Shown here piece after piece: positions 11,036-23,393 of a DNA stretch of 64,000 bases; the stretch's first letter is position 1, and each line of letters begins with the position of its first letter. Made by a program: the position numbers and the translations under genes. Below the pieces are notes generated by a model, which ran no database searches, was not told where the DNA came from, and was given only the letters and a program-made list of their open reading frames with translations. Source of the DNA: Luzula sylvatica (lineage: Eukaryota; Streptophyta; Magnoliopsida; Poales; Juncaceae); the NCBI GenBank assembly GCA_946800325.1, contig OX326959.1:13980862-14044861 (forward strand). Direction: 5' to 3'.

Positions 11036-13069
11036 AGGGAAATTATACTATGCCTGAAATTTTTCGATGATTGAATCAGCATGACATCATGTTGATGTCA
11101 TGTTGGATTGATGGTTAATTCGTATATCCCAATTGTCCACATATTCATCTCAGCCAATTAACCTTTCTTCCAATTAACTATTAATTACAATATAATTAAA
11201 TTCATGCACAATAATTAACAGCCTAAATAGTAATTAACAATAATTATGCTATTCAAATAATTAACAAGATAATAAATTAATGATTAAAATTACAATATAA
11301 TTAAATTCATATAGTACCAAATTAACAAAAAAATTTAGAGATAATAAATAAGTTAATAACATAATAATTAAGTTCAATCTAAGTCAATTATATCTCAATT
11401 AAAAATCAATTAAATAATTATGAGTTGGGAACAATCGGATTAACAATTAATTCAATTTAAAAATTACTCATTAATTAGCGTGTACAATGATAGTAATTAA
11501 CATTTCAAGAGTTAATCATTTGTTAATTCATTCTTCATGTGTTACATAGATTAACAATTACAATTACCAATTTTTAAGTAATATAATTAACAACTACATT
11601 AGTTCAATTAATATTCCATATATTAGTCAACTAATTGATACTTAATTAAATTTGGCAACTCAATTAACACAAATTTTTACTGTCAAAATAACAGTAAAAA
11701 ATTAATTAATATTGTTTGGTAACTTAATTATCATTTTGTAGGTAAATTAGTAAAGAAATAGCAAAATAACATTTTGTATGATCATATTTTTGGTAACTTA
11801 ATTCACTATTAATTCAAATACATTCCTAATTTGTTGGTTAATTATCATTTTTTTGGCAATTTAATTAGTTGTTAATTCATATACATTTCTCGATTAGCCA
11901 TGTATTAATTAGCTGTTAATTCGAATACATTCCAAATTTGTTGGTTAATTTTCAATTTTTGGGTAATTTAATTAGCTTTCCAAATATAATTAACCATTTC
12001 TTTAATTAACTGTTAATTCAAATACTTTTATTGGTTAATTCAAATACATTCAAACACATTTCTCGATTAACCATGTATTACATTAAAATACATTCAAATT
12101 AAAATACATTGCAAATTTGTATGACCATATTCCAATTAACAAATAATTTTTTAACATTAAATTCCAACTAATACAGGCATTAACAGTCGATAATAAACAG
12201 GAAAAAACCCTAAAGTTCATCTATGAATTACTTACATTAACAGCGAAATTAACAGGTCATTAAAACCCTCGAAATTAACAGGAAATTAAAACTTTTCAAT
12301 TAAAATCCTAACATTAACAGTAAATTAAAACTTTCCAGCAAAAATCCTAAAGTTCATCTATTAATTAGAGAAAAATCAGAGAGAGAGAGAGAACAGGAAA
12401 AAATAATTAGTCCAAAAATTGTCCATTAATCAGTGCGAATCAATATAAAAAAACACAGAAAAACAGAAAAAAATAGACCAAAAATCAGAGAAATAACAGG
12501 AAAAAACACCAAAACAGTCAAAAAAAAAAAAAAAAAAAAAAACAGGAAAAATCAGTTTGAGTCGACATACCCTAACTTCTACCTACTTCAAACACCAAAA
12601 CAGTCCAAAAATCAGGAAGAAACAATCGAAAAATCCACTCGATTTGAAAGAAAGATCCCCTCGATTCAAAAAAACAATATAAACTAACTAAATATGCTCC
12701 AAGATAGTTAAAAAACAATCGAAAAATCAATCGAAATGGTCCACAAACATGCATCAGGTCCAAAAACAACAAAAAATGCGCATGCGTGTGTGTGTTGTAG
12801 GTGTGCGAGGTGTGTGCTGGTCTGTGGGTACGAGATGAGAGAGAGAGAGGGAGAGAGTGGGGCGGCTGCAAATGAGAGAGAGGAGAGAGAGTGTTAGGGT
12901 TAGGAGTTTAGATATGGGAACGGTCCATTTAATGGGATCAGGTTTTGTTAATCCGAGGCGAGATTAATTGATGGCAAATTTTTGGGTTTGGGTATCATGG
13001 CGTTCTCAATTGATATTTGATAGCCCACGTCATGCTGATTCAATTAACAATGATTGGGAGAAATTGGGG
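11036..13069. mobile_element. Putative TIR element inserted in copy B
   Basis: An inverted repeat lies near the two edges: TGATTGAATCAGCATGAC at 11068-11085 and its complement (17 of 18) at 13029-13046. The stretch separates two collinear pieces of O-fucosyltransferase copy B, and the flanking gene pieces appear to overlap by about 25 bases. The interior is dominated by AATTAAC-rich DNA (about 11100-12350), an A-run at 12519-12542 and GT/GA-rich sequence at 12780-12900. No transposase seen. The exact ends and a target duplication are not settled, so this could also be two independent rearrangements. Confidence 0.45.
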
Positions 13070-13332
13070 GGCACCATACATTCTCTCTTACCAAAATACA
13101 TGAAAATATACACGTCACTATTTATCAACACGTAATAATCCAACACAACCTTAGTATTTTCATGCATACTTCGAAATCCGCACAGTCCAATAGATTTGGC
13201 GTAGGTGCTTTTATAAACGGATGTAAATCCTTCAATCTCCATCAATTCGTGTCCCGCGGTCAAATACACGGACGTGTTCAACGAAATGCCAAGTGATCGA
13301 AGAATAAACAACGTCTCTTTAGGGGTTAAAAG
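13070..13332 (-). pseudogene. O-fucosyltransferase copy B, upstream piece
   Basis: Minus-strand homology to 18600-18870 of the intact gene, with recognisable blocks FILRSLGISLNTSVYL, HELMEIEGFTSVYKST and KVVLDYYV. Frame is lost toward the right-strand-proximal end (the YFG block runs into unrelated residues), and homology ends at 13332, so all upstream exons are missing. With 10913-11034 and 3711-3796 it forms one disrupted last exon. Confidence 0.75.
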
Positions 13333-13880
13333 ACATCATTACAATTCAATTGATCTCTTTTTACCTTACAAATTTCATACACATACATCTTAATCGACCA
13401 AACGAAAAAACAGCAAAAAAGTAACTCCCTAGCGCATAAATTACAAAGAAAATTACTATAGTCTGCTAAAGTGACTAAAAGAAAACAAATGAAAATATAA
13501 TATTGAACATACTTGACCTCCAATTCGAGATTGTGAACCTCTCAAAACTTAGCAAAATCAGCAAGGCCTTCAAATTATACAAAAGAGGCGAAACTCCAAA
13601 ATCTCCAAATACAAAAGCCACCATGGTTGCGCTGATTTATCTCTCCCATCCTATCGTTAGTGCAAAATCGATCGTAATCCAAATTATCAGAAAGGAGGCT
13701 ATTTCTCTGTCTTAAATTTAGTCCCACCTTCCTGTTTTAAAGTACTGTGAACTTTTTATAATTGCACATGAATGAGTAATACAGAGTTAATTAACTCACT
13801 AAAATGAAACCATGGAGAATATATCATTGAAAAACATAATTTGATTATCATGATATATACTACCATATGATTTACCAACC
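13333..13880. other. Intergenic, no gene seen
   Basis: AT-rich. Short open frames on both strands have no recognisable motifs. Confidence 0.5.
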
Positions 13881-15380
13881 CCCTTATTTTAGACATATCT
13901 TTGTGAATTCTTTTTATGCCACACCATCACAATATTTTCAACCATTGGATTATGACATGTGGCAAAATTTAAACCATGGATTAATCATTGATTTTTTATA
14001 ATTATGTTTTCTTTGTAGACATTTATGTTTTCTTTATTTTACACATAGTTTTGAGAAATTTTAGAAGGCCACATCACCTTACATTGATGATGTGTCAGAG
14101 TATTATTCGTTAGGTTCATGAGAGACCCCTTGTATTTAATTTTGAACCATTTCACAACAAGTTACATGATCAAATGTGAATACAAATGGAATATGAACAG
14201 TTTAAATATATAACACTAATACACTAATAGATTAATATATAATATCATCAAAAATACATCAAATATTATTAATATTTTCCAAAATATAATTTTAAAAAAC
14301 ATGCAATATGTTCACTTGAATTTTATCTTTATTTTAAGTTCCATATTGTCATATATTCAATATTTTTTCTATCTTAAAGTTATGAAAAAAATTATGTAAG
14401 AAAATACAATATAAAAAAAAAGATATAATTACATTAGTGACTCGTAAGTCTATTTATTAGTATTTTCAAGAAAAGTTCATGTTAATCTTTTAAAAAAATT
14501 AATAAATATGAAATATATTAATTTACCAAACACAAATAATTTCTTCATCTTAATAAATATTTTTTCAACAATAAACATGAAAGGTAAAATTTACCGCACA
14601 AATAAATTCTTCAACTTTTAAAATGTTATTATTTTTAATTTTAGATACAGAAATTTAAAAATGTCATATGATTTTGCTTTTTGATTCAATGTAATAAATT
14701 GTCATATAACGGTCCGTAGTGTTTGGACTGTAATTTATATATTATCACCTTTATTGCATGATATAACGTCGATATTGCGATGCTATTTAGTAGGTTGCGG
14801 TATTGCGTTTTAGAAATATTTATTACGATTTGCGCTATAGCGTCTCTATTGCGTCGTTATTTAAATCAATGCTTTTTATTTATGTGTAGGAATGTTATTC
14901 TATCATCTTATACTCGCATTTTTTTGTGCGTCGTATTAGATCAATAAATAAATATTTCGTATTGAGTCATATTCAAAACCAATATAATCATTTTGTCATC
15001 ATCGAATTTTTTAATAGATATGATTTTTATTTTTCCAAAGTGTTATGTTTGTTCTCAAAAAACCCAACTAAATTTTATATGTATGACAAACTAAATGAAA
15101 CATACCCGCCGCGAAACGCGGGTATTCTCCTAGTTTCTAATGAATTTAGCAATTTAAAATTGCAAGCTCAGGACAATAAATGTCAATTTAATTCTATAAG
15201 ATTCAAAACCAATATAATAATTTTGTCATCATCGAATTTTTTAATAGATATGATTTTTATTTTTTCAAAGTGTTATGTTTGTTCTCAAAAAACCCCAACT
15301 AAATTTTATATGTATGACAAAATAAATGAAACATACCCGTCGCGAAACATACCCGCCGCGAAGCGCGGGTATTCTCCTAG
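13880..15380 (+). mobile_element. Decayed plus-strand Helitron with two 3' ends
   Basis: Two Helitron-type 3' termini: hairpin CCCGCCGCGAAACGCGGG then TATTCTCCTAG ending at 15133, and CCCGCCGCGAAGCGCGGG with the same tail ending at 15380. Both are followed by T. The ~170 bases before each end are near-identical (about 14965-15133 and 15203-15380). Upstream sequence from about 13880 (CACACCATCACAAT..., ACATGATCAAATGTGAATAC) recurs at 47930-48200 and more weakly at 62500, marking a dispersed family. The 5' terminus is uncertain. No coding sequence. Confidence 0.6.
14965..15380 (+). repeat. Direct repeat of a Helitron 3' terminus
   Basis: ATTCAAAACCAATATAATCA...CTCCTAG occurs twice, offset about 238-247 bases, with only a few differences. 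It can be a local duplication or two nested insertions of the same end. Confidence 0.75.
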
Positions 15381-16231
15381 TCTATATCAAAACTACACTC
15401 TCTTTTTGGTTCGGGAAATAATTTCTCGACTAAAAAGTAAAATAAATGCTCTGATGTAACTTGTTTTAAAACAACTCAAATACCCAAACTCCTCATATAA
15501 AGATGTGCTCTACTTTCAAGAATAGAAAGCAATTCTCCAAAACTAACTCAAATTTCAAAAATGGCCGAATCACTTTTCCGCATGTCCTATACTTCTATGC
15601 TATACTTTTATGCTAATCTTTCTCATCATTTCATGGCCAACAACCATACATTTAAACGGACGTCCCCGAAGGACATCTGCTAAAATATATGGTGGTTGGT
15701 CATGAGTCCAGACTTGTCCATTATCTGACGTTGTGATTCGGAGATGACGTAAAAGATTAAGATAAAAGCACGAGACAAGCGGACAAGTCATTTGGCCATT
15801 TGCGAAGTTTGAGTTGGGTTTGGTTTCCAAAATTTGTTTCTGGTTATGATCATTGTTTGCTAAGGACAATTTGCTTTGTGTTCTTGAAAGGAGAGGAGAG
15901 CTTTATATAGAAGAGTATGAGCAGGGCCGGTCCCGGATTTGGAAGGTCCCGAGGCCATTTTCGAAACAAGAACCCGCAAATTTTGTTATTTCTTATTAAC
16001 TTCAAATAAAAAGTTTAGAAAACGCACTGATCACAATTAACTATGTACTAACCATAATTTTAATGATTGTACACTCACTTTACTATGCTCCAATTATTAA
16101 ACTTAATGACTAATTTATCTAAAATTTCAAACTCGATATACATCAACCGGTACGGTACCAACTAACTCAAAATCGAAATCGAATCCCTCATGATCATGAC
16201 TAATCGAATTTGGGCAAAACTTCAATGCCAG
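15381..16231. other. Intergenic; possible minus-strand TATA box and TE edge
   Basis: TATATAAAG occurs on the minus strand near 15902-15909. The frame downstream (15600-15869) has no ATG at its 5' end and no recognised domain. At 15922-15955 the GGGCCGGTCCCGGATTTGG stretch resembles the terminal sequence of plant hAT elements. No gene can be supported. Confidence 0.4.
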
Positions 16232-16240
16232 ATTAAAAAA

Positions 16241-16753
16241 GGAGCATTTCTGCATGTAGCCCTTTTAAAATAAAAATTCAAAAACTAACCCCTTTTCGCA
16301 AATATTTCAAAAATAACCCCTTTCGGGTTTTTAAATCTCGCCGCTACAGTGTTTTGAAAAAAAAAATTATTCTCCTTCAAAATGTACCCACCGAATTCTC
16401 CATTATTTAATTATTAATTTTGTTGTTAACTAATAATTACAATATATCATTAAATATTAATTTTGTTGTTAGCTATTAACTTAATATATAATTAATATTT
16501 ATTCGAATTCATAAATTGGAATAAATATTAGTTAATATTTAATGATATGTTATAATTATCACGTTAATTAAATGTAATAATTAAATAATGGAGAATTCGG
16601 TGGGTACATTTTGAAGGAGAATACATTTTTTTTTTCCAAAATACTGTAGCGGCCGGATTTAAAAACCCGAAAGGAGTTATTTTTGGAATATTTGCGAAAA
16701 GGAATTAGTTTTTGAATTTTTATTTTAAAAGGGGCTACATGCATAAATGCTCC
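16241..16753. mobile_element. Mutator-type MITE with long terminal inverted repeats
   Basis: 513 bp with GGAGCATTTCTGCATGTAGC at the left end and its near-complement at the right. Inverted repeats extend roughly 150-180 bases inward on each side. A perfect 9-bp target-site duplication ATTAAAAAA lies at 16232-16240 and 16754-16762. Long TIRs plus a 9-bp TSD are characteristic of MULE-derived non-autonomous elements. No coding capacity. Confidence 0.9.
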
Positions 16754-17112
16754 ATTAAAAAACACAAATAGGAAAACGGAAGTACAAGTGTACAACTATT
16801 ACTACTCATATAAAATAAAAAGACCTTTAACTTTAAGAAACATTAAAATAGCTCATATAAACAACAATCAAACAATAATATTTAACCATCAGATGAAAAA
16901 TTGAAAAACAAAGATCTCAAAAAAAAAGTCAATCAAATTTGAACCTACGTATAGGTCCAAAAATCTGTCTTATCCGAAGTCAATTGAAGAAAAATAGGTT
17001 TTCTAATCATTTTTGTGGGAACAATTATAGTTATTTATATTTAAAAATGACAAATTGTCATTGGAATTAAATATTTTGTCTAAATGTCACACAAATTGGA
17101 CTATTATAATAA

Positions 17113-17373
17113 GGGGAGTTCTATCATACACCCTTTTACAAGGATATTTTGAGTATTTTAGTAATTAATTATATTTGTAAAAGGGTGTATCGTAAAATTT
17201 ATTTTTTATGGAGATTTTTGTTTAAATGAACAACAAAAAATTCCAATTTAGTTAAATATTAATTGATAAATATATTTGATATCTTATCTTAAATATTCAT
17301 AAATGAATAATTACTCAAAATGCCCTTGAAAATGAATGTATGATAAGGAAATGGGCGTATGATAGAAGCCCCC
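17113..17373. mobile_element. MITE, GGGGAGTTCTATCATAC family (copy 1)
   Basis: 261 bp, inverted termini GGGGAGTTCTATCATACACC and GGCGTATGATAGAAGCCCCC. A 9-bp direct repeat TTATAATAA flanks it (17104-17112, 17374-17382). Same family as 18149-18388. Confidence 0.8.
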
Positions 17374-18148
17374 TTATAATAAAATGTCATATATACTGCA
17401 CGCATGATAAAATGTTATGTCTAGTATCACAGTCAAACATCATAATAAATAAAAATTGCATGCTCTTATTTGCTGTAAAGCTAGATTTTCCAAAATGATA
17501 AAACTTGTGAAGTGTAGGAATTGTGACTTGTGAGTACTTTGTGGTAAAAACAAATTACTGTTCTTCATTTTTTTTTTTTTAAGGAAACAAACTGATCTTC
17601 ATACCTTGTACGGTCACCAATACGTGAATAAAATAAATGAAGCGGTCCTCGAATATAATTTATCCGTCTCAAACTGTAATTCGGCTTTTCTTAGCAAACT
17701 ACTTCAATGCAAAATGACTTACTATCTGTGTTGCACGGATACGTCGATACGGCGATATGGCGACACGTATCGGATACGGCGATAGGACAATTTAACATAT
17801 GATTTAGGATATGACAGAGGAGATTAAAAATTGAACTTCACAAGGTAAAAAACAATACCTAAATTCCTAATAAAGTTTTATTGTTGATAAAAAGTTAAAG
17901 AGGGTTTCTTAAAACCATTCTTTCCTTTTCTCTATTTTTGCTTGTAAAATCAAAATGTTATTATTCATTTCGCGATTGCTTGTCTTTAAATAAAATTAGT
18001 AATTAGTAATTAAACTAATGTTAATTTATAAAACATCAGCAATCTAACATGATTCAAAAAGACAATACATAAGAAAATCCAGAAATTAAATGTCTATACA
18101 ATAAAAAGAGAACAAGTGCAAAAAATAAACCAAGAAAATTTAAAATTA
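17374..18148. other. Intergenic with a TE scrap
   Basis: GTTGCACGGATACGTCGATA and neighbouring GATACGGCGATA steps at about 17730-17785 look like a transposon end. The rest is AT-rich, and 17920-18150 is the 3' flank shared with copy B. Confidence 0.45.
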
Positions 18149-18388
18149 GGGGAGTTTTATCATACCCCCTTTTTTGTTACGCTACAGTCATTTCCAAGGA
18201 TATTTCAAATAATCATCAATTAATGAATATTTAAGGTAAATTTTCAAATGTATTTATCAATGAATGATAGCTAAAAGGAAATATGAATTATTCATTAAAG
18301 AAGAAATATCCACATACAAAATAAATTTTGTGATACACCCTTCTAAATACCAAAAATATCCCCTTTTAAAAAGACGTAGAACTCCCCC
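18149..18388. mobile_element. MITE, GGGGAGTTCTATCATAC family (copy 2), in the 3' flank of the O-fucosyltransferase gene
   Basis: About 240 bp, left end GGGGAGTTTTATCATACCCC, right end GTAGAACTCCCCC, flanked by TAAAATTA on both sides (8-9 bp TSD). It ends only 28 bases beyond the stop codon of the minus-strand gene, so it probably supplies part of that gene's 3' UTR. It is absent from copy B at the equivalent position. Confidence 0.75.
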
Positions 18389-18415
18389 TAAAATTATACA
18401 ATACAACCATTTAAC

Positions 18416-20648
18416 CTACAATTTGAACTCGCAAAAACAATCATTCAAAGCAGATCCCCTCCCCATAACAAAATCCTCTTCATGCGCCTTCCGCAAAACC
18501 CTAGCTAAACCCTCCCCTTCAAGCCCCATCGCACTATAATTTGCAAAAACCCTTCGATTCAAAAGCAATGTTTTATGCAACCCATTCATCGCTCTCATCG
18601 CACCCACCATCTTTTCCATATTGCCAAAATACGTGGAAATATACGCGTCGCTATTCATCGACACGTAATAATCCAACGCAGCCTTAGTATTTCCATGCAT
18701 AGCTTCGAAATCCGCGTGGTTCAAAAACATAGATTTGGTGTACGTGTTTTTATAAACGGATGTAAATCCCTCAACCTCCATCAATTCGTCTCCTGCGGCC
18801 AAATACACGAATGTGTTCGATGAAATGCCGAGTGATTGGAGAATGAACGCGGTTTCTTCAGGGGTTAAAGGGCACTTGCCTCGGATTCGCCACTGACGCG
18901 CCGATTCGCCGGTAAGAGGTTTTTTATTCGAGATTATGAAATCTGAATTGCGCGCGGTTTCGATGGATTGTAGAGAGGAGGGAGAGAGAGATGGGTAGGA
19001 GCAACGCGTGTACGCGACCATGTCTGGCTCGAATCGGAGGTGTAAAGAGATGAAGGGTTTCGGAATGGCTTCTAGAAGCTTCCGTGCTTTGGATTCTAGT
19101 GCTTTGTTTAGACGCAACGCGTGGTAACAACCCTGACAGAACGCCGCTTTCGCTTGTATTGGATATCTGAAAATATTTAAAATTGAATAAAAAAAATTGT
19201 TTTCTTTTAATTAGAAATTTTTGGTTTTTAAAAGTACTTGTCTCTTCTTTGGCCCATGGCGGGCATGAACGAAATATATTTATGCTCTAATAGAAAAGGA
19301 AGAACAGTTTCGATGTAATCAAATGGGCCTTTTCGCTTGCTACAATCAACATGAAAGGGCGTTTTTGATATTTCTTCGGGTAAATCGGTCACAACATGCA
19401 CGAATCCCTTTGTTTTTTCTATGAAATAGTCTACGTCGAATATATCTGCAAAATTGCTAACAGAGAGAAGGAAAAAAAGTATTATATATAAAATTGAATT
19501 TATGTGCAAATTTAAAGTGGTAAGTAAAGTATTTACCTAGATTCGTTCCAATATGCAGCCACGTCGAATTTGGGCAGTACCAATGTAGCGTTCAAAATAC
19601 GCGCTATCCCAATTCCATCACAAAGCTAAATTGACAAAATAAAAAATAAAAAAATATATGATCCTTCGAGGTCTTGAATCTACTAATACATAGAGGCTAC
19701 ATTTTGTTCAATTGCTTCATTAATTCATTGAGGTTGATTGCAAAATTGAGGGTAATTTAGATCCACTTTTGGGTATTTTGCAAAACAATTAACAACAAAC
19801 AATCGAACCACAACATACTGGTACCGCTAGAGACCAACAAAAAATGGTAACAATATTTGGTACCTACATCACGTCGCATCTGATTGAGCCCACCATAGCA
19901 GTCTATTCGTACGTAGCCATTGCTCGCAGGTAGAGCTGCAAAAGTTCAAAAAAATTATTCGAAATTAGTTATACATAGAACATTAGTAGAAATCTAATAA
20001 TGATCAGTAACTTAGTTTATGAATATGGATTCAAAATCCAATGTGAACATGTTTCTTGAAATTAACTTCACATTTTGTTGAGGGAATACTGGTACCAGAC
20101 CTGTTAAGCATGGTGCAAAAACCAGTATAATGAAATCCCAATTAGGCCTCAAAACAACCCTAATTTGGTGTAGAGAACCCTCAATTCATCTACTCTCCAA
20201 ACATTTGGTACATAAAATCACCAATGATAAATAAATCTTACGAATTTCAGGGATCACAATCAACAACAAAAAAAAAAAAAAATCAAATTTTCGAACTTTA
20301 TGATTTGATGGGAAATTCAGCAAAATGTGCAATCACGAGAAATCGGATGCAAAAACTTACTTGGTAATCTTCGTTTGTTCTCCTTCCACCACCAATTGCA
20401 AGGCCTCCATTCGAAAACTCTAGGAGCATCCCAAATCACAGATACTCGATTAGAAGCAGAGCTGAGCACGGAGAGAGATGTTAGAAGAAAAATATGAACG
20501 AGGGCAAGCGAATAGCCAAAAACAAAAATGGTGTTCGTGAATACCTGTAAGGAGAAAAAGGGAGGAAGAGAACAATCGAGGACAACAGTACGAGACTGAG
20601 TAGTAGAGTGAGGAAACGGGGAATGGGTCGTCGTATTAGCTGGTGCAT
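18416..20648 (-). CDS. Plant O-fucosyltransferase family protein (DUF246/GT106-like), 443 aa, six exons
   Basis: Predicted Golgi type II membrane glycosyltransferase that uses GDP-fucose. Its plant acceptor is not evident from sequence. Exons on the minus strand: 20648-20545, 20461-20361, 19935-19868, 19625-19537, 19456-19238, 19166-18416. All introns are GT-AG, phases agree, total 1332 bp. Residues 11-30 form a signal anchor (LLLSLVLLSSIVLFL). Family blocks in order: WRPC (53-56), GGLNQMR (83-89), DIFDVDYFI, HLRFEPDM (236-243, with the Arg expected at the GDP-fucose site), and the C-terminal NTKAALDYYVSMNSD/TYFGNM block (about 353-377). The start ATG gives the anchor, and the first intron removes a frame change in the genomic ORF. 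Length is at the short end for the family. The 5' flank is CT-rich on the transcript strand. Degraded copies lie at 1-236 and 3711-13332. I would not assign an OFUT number. Confidence 0.9.
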
Positions 20649-20830
20649 CGTGACAGAGAGAGAAGGGGGAATGAATGGGTCGAATTGGAGGGGCAAAAGA
20701 TTTCCCGGAGGATGGGCGAGAGAGAGAACAGGAGAGCGAGAGAAGGAACACACGAGAGGGAGAAAGGGGGACGAGAGAGAAGGTGCGAGGGAAATGAGGA
20801 AAAAGACAAAAAAGGGGCGCGTGGGCTGAG
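20649..20830 (-). promoter_or_regulatory. CT-rich 5' UTR / pyrimidine patch of the O-fucosyltransferase gene
   Basis: On the transcript strand this is dense in CTCTCTC and TTCTCTC. Such Y patches are common at plant transcription starts. No clear TATA box was seen upstream. Confidence 0.45.
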
Positions 20831-22960
20831 GGAAATATTAATAATTTATGTGTGTCATCAAATATTTAACAATAACTTTTCATAAACGTCCGATTTTAAT
20901 CATACGATTTGTATTAAAAATATCAAAGATGACATGAATTAAGGAGATGACTCAAAAGTTATTGTAAAATAATGACACACAAATGATTACATATTATACG
21001 ATCTTCAAAAAATCTAAAAAAAATAAATAAATGAGATTAAACCACATCATTACACTTAATGGTTAAAATTAACACATACAAATAGTCATACAAAATATAT
21101 TTTTTAAAAGATCTATATAAAATTAATGTATATGTTGAAATCACATCACGAAATCTAATGATCAATATAATGAACCATGATGACATGACTTCATGAAAAA
21201 GTTTTGAGATAGATGCAAAATAAGGGATTGGTTAATTTCGAAATTACAGAGAAGTATAAATAATAGTAAAAATATATAAATAACAACATATATTTTTCAT
21301 AGTATAGAAAAAGTAAAAAAAATAGTAAAAAAAAATATAAATAACAACACATTTTAAATTCATAGTACAGTAAAAAAATATAAATAACAACATATATTTA
21401 ATTCATAGTATAAAAAAATATTGTAAAAAGTATAAATAACAACATATCTGTAATCCATAATATAAAAAATAATAAAATAACAGAAAAATATAAATAAACG
21501 GTATAAATAACAACATTTTTTTATCATGTAGTATAGAAAATATTAAATAATATAAGAGGTATAAAGAGGGTAGAGCAGACGTGGGGAGAGAAGACACCGG
21601 ACAACATGATAGTGGACAATTTCGGAATGCAATTCTTCGGGTGGTGGGCAACATACTGTTATCCTGAGTGTATTTTTCAGTGCATTGCGAAAATAATTCT
21701 CTTTTATTAAATGCTTAATTAATGTTTAATTGTATTTTTACTAAAGGGTTAATCGATGCTTAACTAAGAATGCATCTCATTATCTGTTGCTAATACAAGA
21801 AAAATACTTGTTGGACTCAAAGAATGACATAATTTCTTCTCAAGTACTTAGCCAAAGTCGCGATAAATAATTAAAACGGAGATAGAGGTTTAAAAGCATA
21901 ATTACAAATGTTGATGTAAAGAGTCGAACAAGAAATTTAATATTAACTTTGTAAATATACATATCAATTATCATATCAAGAAAAAAAATTATGTTTAGTT
22001 CAATCTCTTACAAAATTTAATGGTCTCCATCTTGAGGACGAGAATAAAACAATCAAAATGAACAAGAGGAATTTATCATCAACGTTAATAATTATCACAA
22101 ACATCGCTAGCCTAATAAAGATATCATATATATTAAAAGTACAACACATAAAATAAATATTATCATTCAAATATGTATATATATATAATGAATAATGAAT
22201 TAGTTATGTTAATTACACTCTAACGAATACTAGGGTGAACTAGGGGCATAATAAGTAGCCCCTTTTGTTATATGTTTTCAACTTTTTAAAACGGATCTAG
22301 TATTATACATTTTGGTTACTACGTGTTACATTTCTCTAATTTTGGTGGGACAAGCCTCCACAAAAAAAACCCAACAAAAATCTTGACATTATTTGTAGTG
22401 GGAGATTAATTAGAGCGTGCATAAAGCAAATATGTTAGTGAAGAAAATAATGAGAATTTTTTTCTTTCAAACAATCTTCAGACTTCTCTAAATATTTGTA
22501 AAGGCCATTTTTCCAGCCCCCATATTTCCCCGCCACATCCTCTTAAGCTAATTAAACACACACAACTAACATGGTAATTAACACATGTCATCTAACTAAC
22601 GATTACCTAATATACAAATAACATTTATCTGAATTAATAATTTGTAATTAACAGTAATTATTGGTTAATTATATGTTACGTAGTTAGTTATGATGTTAAT
22701 GAAGTGTGTTAATTAAGGTATAGTGGATGGGGCGGTGACATATGAGGGCAAAGTAAAATTTCTCATATTTGTAGTTAAGAACTCTATACAAGTGACAAAA
22801 TTTTAAGCGTAGCTTTGAATTTTTTTTACTTTTTACCAATATTTCTTCTCTTAATTCGTAAGTTTCTACTTCATCAAGGACACTTCTTAACATGAACCAG
22901 TTTTCGAATTTTAGAAAAATGGCAAGTATATAATAGTGTTTGACTAATGTATTTTTTTAA
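20831..22960. other. AT-rich intergenic DNA
   Basis: No gene seen. It includes the 21240-21560 repeat listed separately. Short open frames have no family features. Confidence 0.5.
21240..21560. repeat. Degenerate ~60-bp tandem repeat
   Basis: TATAAATAACAACATATAT followed by TTCATAGTATA recurs five to six times with A-rich spacers. Non-coding. Confidence 0.7.
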
Positions 22961-23195
22961 GAGTAGTGATGTACATACCTGAGTATTTTCTTCAAGGACA
23001 TTAATAATGTGAACAAGATTTAATACTTCCAAAATAAACACATAAATATATAATTTAATATCTTAATTTATTATTTGATTATTTTAATTTATGATTTAAT
23101 ATAAGATGTCGAATCATTAATTAATGTGTTAATTTTTAAGGGATTAAACATTATCCAATCATGATATTCTTGGAGGAGAGGTGATGGTATATATA
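22961..23195. mobile_element. MITE-like inverted-repeat element (GATGTACATACC family)
   Basis: The left end GTAGTGATGTACATACC and the right-end complement CCATCACCTCTCCTCC are imperfect inverted repeats that continue inward through ATTAA-rich arms. The second family member is at 56296-56535. The target duplication is not clear. Confidence 0.45.
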
Positions 23196-23393
23196 TTTTT
23201 TTAATTGAAATTTTGATATACTAGCCTCAAGAAATATTTAATTTTTTTCAATACGTTAATAAATTATCAGTATGAATCCATGGTCCTTTTATTAATTTAA
23301 GATATTTACTTCACGTTTTAGTTTAAAACTTTTTACAACTCCCTGATCTGATTCTAGGTATCTTTTATCAATGTAATATTTTGAGGTTATTTA

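Noticed and set aside
12433..12871. Lys-rich plus-strand frame and overlapping Ser/His-rich minus-strand frame
   Set aside because: Produced by an A-run and by GT/GA-rich simple sequence.
15600..15869. 89-codon minus-strand frame near a TATATAAAG
   Set aside because: No ATG at the 5' end of the frame. The first ATG downstream of the TATA opens only about 21 codons in another frame, and no family is recognised.
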